The notes below the pieces were generated by a model. The model was given only the letters and a program-made list of their open reading frames with translations. It had not been told where the DNA came from and ran no database searches. The translations under genes and the position numbers were made by a program. Positions 1-4,917 of a stretch of DNA of 5,315 bases are shown here, piece by piece. Numbering within the stretch: the stretch's first letter is position 1; every line of letters starts with the position of its first letter. Source of the DNA: an uncultured Polynucleobacter sp. (GTDB taxonomy: Bacteria > Pseudomonadota > Gammaproteobacteria > Burkholderiales > Burkholderiaceae); NCBI GenBank assembly GCA_937996825.1, contig CALKUJ010000292.1, positions 1 through 5,315 of the forward strand, read 5' to 3'.

Positions 1-144
1 GGTTTAGATGTTGTGCGGTACGACGATCAAAGTTTGCACCATGAATTTGGCGAGGATTTTCAGATGATGGGTAGTGAGTTATCCGAGCACAACACCCCCA
101 TGGGTACGCGCCAACAGTTTTTGTATTGTTGGTGTAGGGCCTAG
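1..144 (+). CDS. Class I SAM-dependent methyltransferase, C-terminal fragment (5' end outside window)
   Basis: The first reading frame is open from base 1 to a TAG at 142-144, giving 47 residues with no start of its own that would make a sensible gene. The peptide contains LHHEFGEDF, then SEHNTPMGT and ends in QQFLYCWCRA. This pattern (a His/Phe-Gly turn, HxTPxGTxQxF and a final hydrophobic strand) resembles the last beta strands of small class I methyltransferases of proteobacteria. The SAM-binding motifs would lie upstream and cannot be seen, so the substrate is unknown. It precedes the rhodanese gene by 57 bases on the same strand and may share its transcript. The family assignment is from pattern memory, not from an alignment. 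Confidence 0.6.
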   Translation, partial: GLDVVRYDDQSLHHEFGEDFQMMGSELSEHNTPMGTRQQFLYCWCRA

Positions 145-201
145 ATAGTTTTCATGTGAATCGCTCTGATTAATGACAAGCACCTATGGGGATGAGAGTA
201 G

Positions 202-546
202 ATGAACTTTTTTGAACAATATTGGCCAGTACTGGTCTTGGCCCTATGGTTTGGCTACAAGTGGTGGTCCGCCAAACAAGTGATACGCATGCTGCCAGAG
301 TTGCGTCAAAGTGGTGCACTCTTTATTGATGTGCGCTCAGCAGCTGAGTTCGCTTCGGTTAATGTTCCTGGCAGCATCAACATTCCTCTGCCTGAGTTGG
401 GCTCGCGTTTGGTTGAGCTACCCAAAGATCGGGATTTGGTACTGTGTTGTGTCAGCGGATCGCGCAGTGGTATGGCAAAGATGATGCTCAAGGCAAAAGG
501 ATTTGACAAAGTACACAACGTAGGTACGTGGAGTAATTTGATCTAA
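202..546 (+). CDS. Membrane-anchored single-domain rhodanese (sulfurtransferase)
   Basis: A 114-residue protein with one hydrophobic segment at about residues 6-22 (PVLVLALWFGYKWW) followed by a single rhodanese domain. Seen in the domain: FIDVRSAAEF at 41-50, the typical first strand and CH2A-like motif; VPGSINIP at 55-62; and the active loop CVSGSRSG at 83-90, matching CxxGxRS with Cys83 as the likely persulfide carrier. Cys82 lies directly before it. The end, HNVGTW, corresponds to the usual YNxxGGW motif. Rhodaneses of this kind move sulfane sulfur between thiosulfate, persulfides and thiols. The N-terminal anchor probably holds the domain at the inner membrane; I infer, but cannot show, that it faces the cytoplasm. 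The ATG at 202 is preceded by a purine-rich GATGAGAG, a weak ribosome site. The specific acceptor is unknown. Confidence 0.88.
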   Translation: MNFFEQYWPVLVLALWFGYKWWSAKQVIRMLPELRQSGALFIDVRSAAEFASVNVPGSINIPLPELGSRLVELPKDRDLVLCCVSGSRSGMAKMMLKAKGFDKVHNVGTWSNLI

Positions 547-729
547 TTTTTCACATTGCACGCATCAGTAGTAATTTATATATCATTTGCTGCTTATGGA
601 TTTATCCATTTCCTGATTTAGGAAGCAAATCAAAACGTTCGATATGCCGAGGGCGTCATGAGTCAATGGGCGACTCAAGTCTGGCCAATGTTTTCACCCA
701 ACAAATAATTAATTTCATTGGAATATTTC
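547..729. other. Intergenic region between rhodanese and thioesterase genes, with possible gene remnant
   Basis: This 183-base gap has no full gene. Bases 622-705 form an open stretch after an in-frame TAG (619-621), ending in TAA at 706-708. It reads EANQNVRYAEGVMSQW and continues to WPMFSPNK, looking like the amphipathic C-terminal end of a helical protein but without a credible start (only an ATG at 658 giving 16 residues). It may be a gene remnant or chance. A possible promoter lies at its left side (separate entry). Confidence 0.3.
556..584 (+). promoter_or_regulatory. Possible sigma-70 promoter ahead of thioesterase/methyltransferase pair
   Basis: TTGCAC (556-561) and TATATC (579-584) are separated by 17 bases, in an AT-rich stretch just after the rhodanese stop. 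It would give a leader of about 140 bases before the thioesterase start. The -10 box is imperfect and the call is by eye only. Confidence 0.3.
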
Positions 730-1191
730 ATGGATGCATTTCAAGATCACTACCCTCAAAATGTTGCTCATTGCTATGGCTGTGGCCATCTCAATGAACA
801 TGGGCATCAAATTAAAACTGTATGGGATGGTGACGAGACAGTCACAAGATTTACGCCTGATTTCTATCACACCTCAGTACCCGGATTTGCTTATGGGGGC
901 TTGATTGCATCATTGATTGACTGTCATAGTACGGGTACAGCCGCTGCAGCTATGTATCGTCAGGAAGGTCGCGATATGGATTCACTACCTGCTTTTCGAT
1001 TTGTAACTGGATCCTTGCATGTTGACTTTTTAAAACCTACGCCTCTGGAATGCGAGTTAGTTATTCGTGGGAGAGTGAAGGAGATCAAAGGTCGAAAAGT
1101 GATTGTCGAAACCACGGTTTATGTTGGTGATGTTGCCACTGCAAGAGGAGATGTTGTTGCTGTTCAGATGCCAGAAAGTTTTGGTCAGTGA
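730..1191 (+). CDS. PaaI-family hotdog thioesterase
   Basis: A 153-residue protein if the ATG at 730 is used; a TTG at 718 would add four residues (MEYF) but has no better ribosome site. The upstream TTGGAA is a weak ribosome site for the ATG. Residues 15-25 carry CYGCGHLNEHG, the CxxCGxxNxxG signature of the PaaI/THEM4-like branch. The hotdog helix is PGFAYGGLIASLID (51-64), where YGG replaces the common HGG and Asp64 is the likely catalytic acid. VTGSLHVDFLKPTPL (92-106) is the typical central strand pair. Such enzymes hydrolyse acyl-CoA or other thioesters in the cytoplasm; the substrate here is not evident. The stop overlaps the start of the next gene (GTGA, 1188-1191), so the two are probably translated together. 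Confidence 0.85.
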   Translation: MDAFQDHYPQNVAHCYGCGHLNEHGHQIKTVWDGDETVTRFTPDFYHTSVPGFAYGGLIASLIDCHSTGTAAAAMYRQEGRDMDSLPAFRFVTGSLHVDFLKPTPLECELVIRGRVKEIKGRKVIVETTVYVGDVATARGDVVAVQMPESFGQ

Positions 1192-1907
1192 CGATGTGTA
1201 GTACTGATCCCGATCATTTGCCAATTGTTGGCGATGAGTTGGATATTTTGGCTGAGATGGTCGAACTTTCTCATCAATCTATCATTGAGCTGGGATGCGG
1301 AAGTGCACGTTTGTCTAGAGGGTTGCTACATCGATATCTTGGATGTCGTGTTGCCGGACTTGAAGTTGATGCAATCCAACATGCCAAAAACTTGTCACGT
1401 CCGCAAGAGCGTCTTGAATTTGTAGCGGCTGGAGCTCAATCGATTCCATTTGGAAGCAAATCATTCGATTTGGCATTAATGCTGAAATCTTTGCATCACG
1501 TGCCAATAAATTTGATGGATCAAAGTCTCAATGAAGTTGCGCGTGTACTTCGACCTAGAGGTTTTCTGTACGTTTCAGAGCCAATTTACGGGGGGGCATT
1601 GAATGAAATTGTGCGCTTGTACAACGATGAGGGCGTTGTGAGACCTGCAGCTCAAGCTGCATTAAATCGTGCAATAGAAAAGAAAACAAATTGGGAGCAA
1701 ATTGAAGAACGACGATTTGCTCAGGCTGTTCACTTCGCAAGTTTCGATGAGTTTTTAACGCGCATGCTTTATCCGAATTTTGTGGATCACAAAATTGATG
1801 AAGAAATCATCCGGCGAGTACGAAAAGCGTTTGAGCCGCATTTGAGCGCTAGCGGGGCTTCATTTGTGCGCCCCATGCATGTACGACTAGTTCAGAGAGT
1901 CGCCTAA
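1188..1907 (+). CDS. Class I SAM-dependent methyltransferase
   Basis: A 239-residue protein with a Methyltransf_11-type Rossmann fold. Motif I is IIELGCGSARLS (32-43); the acidic end of strand 2 is VAGLEVD (55-61); SIPFGSKSFDLALMLKSLHHV (85-105) covers the motif before and in strand 4; LRPRGFLYVSEP (121-132) is the post-motif strand 5. The C-terminal part, including YGGALNEIVRLYND (134-147), would form the substrate lid and does not tell me the substrate. The GTG at 1188 overlaps the thioesterase TGA; an alternative ATG lies at 1194 and would remove two residues. It ends six bases from the trxC stop on the other strand. Function beyond methyl transfer is unknown; pairing with a thioesterase hints at a small-molecule or acyl substrate, which is inference. 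Confidence 0.85.
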   Translation: MTMCSTDPDHLPIVGDELDILAEMVELSHQSIIELGCGSARLSRGLLHRYLGCRVAGLEVDAIQHAKNLSRPQERLEFVAAGAQSIPFGSKSFDLALMLKSLHHVPINLMDQSLNEVARVLRPRGFLYVSEPIYGGALNEIVRLYNDEGVVRPAAQAALNRAIEKKTNWEQIEERRFAQAVHFASFDEFLTRMLYPNFVDHKIDEEIIRRVRKAFEPHLSASGASFVRPMHVRLVQRVA

Positions 1908-1913
1908 GTATTG

Positions 1914-2348
1914 TTAGCTTTTTAAGTTTGAACGTACCCACTGAGCTATGTCTGACGCAGATCTGGCTCCTGAGAGCCTGGCTATTTCTTTGCCTTTGTT
2001 AAAGATAGCTAATGTTGGAATGCTCCTAATGTTGTGACGCATTCCAACGCTCTGGTTTGCCTCCGTATCCACTTTTACAAAGCGTGCATAGGGTTCAATC
2101 ACTGCACATGCTTTTTCGAACTCAGGAGCCATCATCTTGCAAGGTCCGCACCAAGGAGCCCAAAAGTCGACCACCACAGGAATTTCGTTTTTGCTTATGT
2201 GATTCTCAAGTTGAACGTCTGATACGGCTGTCGGGAGTTGCTTGAATAGTGATTCGTGGCATTTCCCGCAATTAAGTTCTGCCTCCAGCTTATCTTCAGG
2301 AAATCGGTTGGTGCTTGTGCAATGTGGGCAAACGACATGTTTCAACAT
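1914..2348 (-). CDS. trxC: Thioredoxin 2 (TrxC)
   Basis: A 144-residue protein, the usual TrxC length. The N-terminus has two CxxC pairs, C7/C10 and C27/C30, which form the zinc finger that separates TrxC from TrxA. The thioredoxin domain has VVVDFWAPWCGPCKMMAP (58-75) with active-site C67 and C70, and the cis-proline loop SIPTL (109-113, Pro111). TrxC is a cytoplasmic dithiol reductant, linked in other bacteria to oxidative stress and reduced by thioredoxin reductase. The ATG at 2346-2348 is preceded on the minus strand by GAGGG with a six-base spacer, a good ribosome site. The gene converges on the methyltransferase with only six bases between stops and no terminator visible there, so transcripts probably overlap. 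Confidence 0.95.
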   Translation of the reverse strand: MLKHVVCPHCTSTNRFPEDKLEAELNCGKCHESLFKQLPTAVSDVQLENHISKNEIPVVVDFWAPWCGPCKMMAPEFEKACAVIEPYARFVKVDTEANQSVGMRHNIRSIPTLAIFNKGKEIARLSGARSASDIAQWVRSNLKS

Positions 2349-2372
2349 AAAAATCCCTCAACCTCATTGATG

Positions 2373-2400
2373 ACTAAATTCTTATGTAAGTAGTTGTCAA
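2373..2400 (-). promoter_or_regulatory. Probable trxC promoter
   Basis: On the minus strand a perfect -35 box TTGACA (2400-2395) is followed after 16 bases by TTTAGT (2378-2373), four of six matches to the -10 consensus. This gives a leader of roughly 20 bases before the trxC start with its GAGGG ribosome site. No regulator site was recognised. The call is by eye. Confidence 0.45.
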
Positions 2401-2553
2401 TGTATAAAAATCAAGATCACCTTATAAATTGAGTACAAACTGAAATGGGAACAAATTCCAAGGTTAATTACAAGTTCCACAGCTTGAGCCGGAGGATAAA
2501 CGTCGTTGATAGCCTGCAAGTGTTCTCTTGACGAGCTTTAGCGGAAGATTCCT
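2401..2553. other. Region between trxC promoter and pstS fragment; no gene recognised on plus strand
   Basis: The left half is AT-rich, the right half (from about 2470) is of mixed composition and looks coding-like. On the minus strand bases 2464-2553 are open, ending in TAA (2464-2466), and encode about 29 residues that finish LAGYQRRLSSGSSCGTCN. This could be the C-terminal end of another gene cut at the same point as pstS, but I do not recognise the family and the frame could be open by chance. The plus strand has a stop in the pstS frame at 2510-2512. Confidence 0.3.
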
Positions 2554-3040
2554 AAACCAAGCAGGTAAGGGTGCTGCTGTGAAGTGGCCGGCTGCTTCTT
2601 CAGTTGGCGGTAAGGGTAACGAAGGTGTGGCTGCGAACGTCAACCGAGTCAAAGGCTCCTTGGGTTACGTCGAATACGCATATGTCAAAAAGAACAACAT
2701 GACCTTCATGCAGTTGCAAAACGCTGATGGCAAGTATGTTTCACCTGATGATGTGACATTTGCTGCCGCAGCCGCAGGTGCTGACTGGATGAGTGTTCCG
2801 GGTATGGGAGTATCCATGGTCAACGCCAAAGGTGCTAACAGCTGGCCCATCAGCACGGCTTCATTCATCTTGATGTACAAGCAACCCGTTGACAAAGCTG
2901 CTGCAGCTGAAGCTGTCAAGTTTTTTGATTGGGCATTTGCTAATGGTAAAAAAATGGCCTCAGAATTGGACTATGTAGCTTTGCCAGATAGTTTGACTGC
3001 ACGAATTCGTGCAAAAGTTTGGACACAAATTCAAAAGTAA
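2554..3040 (+). pseudogene. pstS: Truncated phosphate ABC transporter substrate-binding protein PstS (C-terminal half)
   Basis: From about residue NQAGKGAAVKWP onward the translation follows the C-terminal half of PstS: VGGKGNEGVAANV, the phosphate-site and helix region; GSLGYVEYAYVKKNNM; the DGKYVSPDD loop; WPISTASFILMYK; VKFFDWAFANGKK; and the final LDYVALPDSL with a TAA at 3038-3040. Full PstS is about 340 residues with a signal peptide; here only about 160 remain and the frame is closed at 2510-2512, so the signal peptide and the first lobe are missing. A TTG at 2528 would give a 170-residue reading, but a half PstS could neither be exported nor close on phosphate. Similarity starts near 2553. 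No pstC follows. Either a real gene remnant after a rearrangement or an assembly join. Confidence 0.85.
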
Positions 3041-3061
3041 CCTTACTTGGTTTTCGCTCAC

Positions 3062-3097
3062 AAAACGTTGGTACCAAAAGGTGCCAACGTTTTTTTT
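3062..3097 (+). terminator. Rho-independent terminator after pstS
   Basis: Left arm 3062-3075 (AAAACGTTGGTACC), loop AAAA (3076-3079) and right arm 3080-3093 (GGTGCCAACGTTTT) form a 14-bp stem with one T-G wobble, followed by four more T. The T run in total is eight. It lies 21 bases after the pstS stop, a normal position, so the 3' end of pstS with its terminator was kept as one block. Confidence 0.9.
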
Positions 3098-3230
3098 ATT
3101 CAAAATTCATACTCGTAAAATTGAGCCTTAGTTAGGCATTTGATGGTGTAAAAGCTTTCGGATTGTTTGCTGTTTATTCGTTACTTTTTCTAAACAGTTT
3201 TGTGGCTTCATGCCCTGAAGGATGCGCCTC
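3098..3230. other. AT-rich leader region before the small ORF
   Basis: No gene is seen between the pstS terminator and the 48-residue ORF. A short dyad, CTTCA (3206-3210) and TGAAG (3216-3220), overlaps the ribosome site GAAGGA (3217-3222) of that ORF and could weakly mask it in the RNA. No clear -35/-10 pair stands out. Confidence 0.3.
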
Positions 3231-3377
3231 ATGAATCAGAATGAAGTTTCGTTATCACTAGAGCTTGAACAATTTATTGAAATCGAATTTGAAAAGCTTA
3301 AAGAAAGTGTAAGCAATAGCTTTCAAAAATTGATGCTTAAGAGCTTAGAAAATCAGGCGGCAGATGAGAGTCAATAG
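3231..3377 (+). CDS. Small hypothetical helical protein, 48 residues
   Basis: ATG at 3231 with a strong ribosome site GAAGGA (3217-3222) eight bases upstream; an in-frame ATG at 3222 would overlap that site, so 3231 is preferred. The peptide starts MNQNEVSLSLELEQF, continues EIEFEKLKESVSNSF and ends ENQAADESQ at TAG (3375-3377). It is acidic, free of Cys, Pro, Gly, Trp and Tyr, and has a regular spacing of Leu/Ile/Phe with Glu and Lys, so one amphipathic helix or a short coiled coil is likely. I do not recognise a family. It stands 120 bases before the first ArsR-family gene on the same strand and could be its operon partner. It is too short for most gene finders; the reading frame plus ribosome site is the only support. 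Confidence 0.5.
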   Translation: MNQNEVSLSLELEQFIEIEFEKLKESVSNSFQKLMLKSLENQAADESQ

Positions 3378-3497
3378 ATTGACCAGCTATTACCGTTATC
3401 TCTTTTAACTATGCAAAGTTTTATCAATTGCGTTGCAGTAGAGATGATTTCTTCACGAACAAGTAAGATTCATCGATGACATGTTGACGAAGGGCGT

Positions 3498-3806
3498 ATG
3501 AAGGCTGTTCCAATTCTTAAAATGCTTAATGCATCTGATCAAATCTGCAAATCGTTCAAGGTGATGTCTAACCCAGACCGATTAATGATTGTTTTATTTT
3601 TGTCTAAAGGTGAGAAATGTGTTGGTGAAATTGAGGTGTCGCTAAATATCCCTCAACCCACACTATCCCAGCAGCTTACGGTTTTGCGAAAAGAGAATTT
3701 TGTTAATACAAAAAGAAAAGGTAAAAATGTATTTTACGAGCTTAAGTACTCATGGATATTGCCCGTCATAAATATGGTTTATGACCAAACTGGCAAAAAG
3801 TACTAA
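3498..3806 (+). CDS. ArsR-family winged-helix repressor (first of two)
   Basis: A 102-residue protein, the normal size of a one-domain ArsR/SmtB regulator. Helix 1-2 is ICKSFKVMSNPDRLMIVLFL (16-35), then GEKCVGEIEVSLNI (38-51); the recognition helix is PQPTLSQQLTVLRKENFV (52-69) with the family's SQQLxxLR core; the wing is TKRKGKNVFYEL (71-82). Only two cysteines are present, C17 and C41; there is no ArsR-type CxC metal site in helix 3 and no cysteine in the last helix, so neither arsenic sensing nor a SqrR-type disulfide switch is supported. The start at 3498 has GAAGG four to five bases upstream. The gene is AT-rich: by hand count bases 3541-3720 have about 37% GC against about 48% in 4141-4320 of the next repressor. 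The target is unknown. Confidence 0.88.
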   Translation: MKAVPILKMLNASDQICKSFKVMSNPDRLMIVLFLSKGEKCVGEIEVSLNIPQPTLSQQLTVLRKENFVNTKRKGKNVFYELKYSWILPVINMVYDQTGKKY

Positions 3807-3853
3807 AATAATCTTGTTTAGAAGTAGCAGGCATTCATTCAATCCTTAATTGG

Positions 3854-3890
3854 TACTCTTGGTAGCAAATCGCTTTAAATTTTAAGAGTA
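3854..3890. promoter_or_regulatory. Dyad upstream of second ArsR gene, possible operator
   Basis: TACTCTT (3854-3860) and AAGAGTA (3884-3890) are perfect 7-base inverted repeats 23 bases apart, lying 38 bases before the start codon. Between them is CTTTAAATTTTAAG, itself a near palindrome. A weak promoter, TTGGTA (3850-3855) and TTTAAA (3874-3879) with 18 bases between, would place the -10 box within the dyad, as expected for an autoregulated ArsR gene. No known consensus (for example the ATTC-N8-GAAT of SqrR/BigR) is matched. Confidence 0.3.
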
Positions 3891-3928
3891 ACTAACTGCT
3901 GATTGATAATCCACAAGTATTCATTACC

Positions 3929-4411
3929 ATGGCATCTAAAAAAATAAGCAACTCTTCGATCAAGGCTAAACCAGCAACAAAATCCGTTGCCGTCAAGAAG
4001 AAAGCCGTGAAAAAAGTAATGGCCAAAGTGACCAAGTCTTCAATTCAAGCTAGCACCGTAAAGACCCGTGTCACTTCTAAAGCCTTATCGAAATCAGTAA
4101 AAAGTGCTGATGTCGATTTAATGTTTGAGATTGCAGCAGAAACTTTCCGCGTCATGTCTGCGCCTATGCGTTTGAAAATTATCAACTGTTTGTGCAGCGA
4201 GGAAAAGAACGTGGGTCAGTTACTGGATGAAATCGACACCACGCAGCCCAATATGTCACAGCACTTAAACACCTTGTTCAAAGCCAAAATTCTGGGCCGC
4301 CGTCGCGAAGGTGTGCAAATCTACTACCGCATCATCAACGATCGCGTGGTCACTTTGTGCCGTGCAATCTGTACACAAATTGCGATTGACAGTGATATTG
4401 CACACGATTGA
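3929..4411 (+). CDS. ArsR-family repressor with lysine-rich, histone-H1-like N-terminal tail
   Basis: A 160-residue protein in two parts. Residues 1-60 are low-complexity Lys/Ala/Ser/Val/Thr with 16 Lys, one Arg and no Asp or Glu, including AVKKKAVKKVMAKVTK (21-36), as in bacterial histone-H1-like DNA-binding tails. Residues 62-150 are a complete ArsR winged helix: AAETFRVMSAPMRLKIINCL (69-88), VGQLLDEIDTTQPNMSQHLN (95-114) with the recognition helix, and wing GRRREGVQIYYRI (123-135). Four cysteines, C87 and C89 in helix 2 and C144 and C148 in the last helix, lie in the helices that carry the persulfide-sensing pair in SqrR, BigR and YgaV, though by hand alignment they are shifted by one to four residues. 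The start at 3929 has no clear ribosome site; no in-frame start lies before the core except Met31 and Met65. It converges on the sulfide-oxidation genes, which suggests, but does not show, a sulfur-responsive role. Confidence 0.88.
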   Translation: MASKKISNSSIKAKPATKSVAVKKKAVKKVMAKVTKSSIQASTVKTRVTSKALSKSVKSADVDLMFEIAAETFRVMSAPMRLKIINCLCSEEKNVGQLLDEIDTTQPNMSQHLNTLFKAKILGRRREGVQIYYRIINDRVVTLCRAICTQIAIDSDIAHD

Positions 4412-4425
4412 TTGATATGGCAGTC

Positions 4426-4461
4426 AATGACAAAGGGCCGCAGCAGCGGCCCTTTGTCATT
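4426..4461. terminator. Bidirectional terminator between convergent genes
   Basis: A perfect 16-bp inverted repeat, left arm 4426-4441 and right arm 4446-4461, with loop AGCA. The core is AAAGGGCCGC / GCGGCCCTTT, so a GC-rich stem is followed by TTT in both directions. It sits midway between the stop of the second ArsR gene (4411) and the stop of the DsrE-like gene (4475). The T run is short, so termination may be partial or work mainly as a 3' stabilising hairpin. Confidence 0.75.
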
Positions 4462-4474
4462 TGTGCGCCAAGTC

Positions 4475-4906
4475 TTATGGTTTTAGATATACGTAACCTT
4501 CTTTGGCTTGTAAGCGTGCAACTTCGGCCACGCCTGACGGAACTATCTTTGCATCCATGGATACTTTGTTAGGGTCAATATTGCGAGAAGTCAGCGTGTT
4601 GTTGCACACGCGAAATTGCACGCCCTTGCCAGTCAGATCTGACACCATGCCACTGAACTCGCGGCCTTTGTTGTCTTTGGCGCCATCTAACAAGAAGTCA
4701 ATGCCGGGGCCATGTGTGACCACCACAATTTTGGTAGTGGAGTCTGCATTCAAGTGGTTGCGTACATTACCCAAGATGGCAGCTGCGGTATCTACGCCAG
4801 TGTTAACGTGGTAGACCACTTTGATGTCTTGCGCATGCACAGAGCCAAAGCTCATTGCCAACAAGAAGGCGGCGAAGGTGTGAGAAATGTGTTTGAAGAT
4901 GTTCAT
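4475..4906 (-). CDS. Periplasmic DsrE-family protein
   Basis: A 143-residue protein from the ATG at 4904-4906; a GTG at 4919-4921 overlapping the upstream stop would add five residues (MRILH), but GAGA placed nine bases before the ATG and a better signal peptide favour the shorter form. Residues 1-25 are a signal peptide (IFKHISHTFAAFLLAMSFGSVHA, cleavage before QDIKVV). The mature part follows the DsrE/DsrF fold: DIKVVYHVN (27-35), TKIVVVTHGPGIDFLL (58-73), and GVQFRVCNNTL (95-105) with the single conserved Cys101; it closes with KEGYVYLKP. Cytoplasmic relatives (TusD, DsrE) carry sulfur on the matching cysteine. An exported form next to flavocytochrome c sulfide dehydrogenase suggests handling of periplasmic sulfane sulfur; the exact role is not established from sequence. 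Confidence 0.85.
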   Translation of the reverse strand: MNIFKHISHTFAAFLLAMSFGSVHAQDIKVVYHVNTGVDTAAAILGNVRNHLNADSTTKIVVVTHGPGIDFLLDGAKDNKGREFSGMVSDLTGKGVQFRVCNNTLTSRNIDPNKVSMDAKIVPSGVAEVARLQAKEGYVYLKP

Positions 4907-4917
4907 ATGAAGTATTC

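Noticed and set aside
2665..2919. Minus-strand ORF of 84 codons opposite pstS.
   Set aside because: It is the antisense shadow of a clear PstS reading frame, with alanine/serine-rich low-complexity translation and no motif.
2528..3040. A functional 170-residue PstS-like protein starting at TTG 2528.
   Set aside because: It lacks the signal peptide and the first lobe of the binding protein, and residues before about position 10 do not resemble PstS.
3438..3500. Minus-strand peptide LRQHVIDESYLFVKK, reminiscent of the DExY motif region of some DDE transposases.
   Set aside because: It is about 20 codons long with a stop soon after, has no other transposase motif, and overlaps the leader and start of a good ArsR gene; no inverted repeats or target duplications were seen.
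3498..3806. Arsenic- or metal-sensing ArsR/SmtB identity for the first repressor.
   Set aside because: The CVC-type helix-3 site and the C-terminal His/Asp metal ligands are not visible; only single cysteines C17 and C41 are present, and no ars or efflux genes are nearby.
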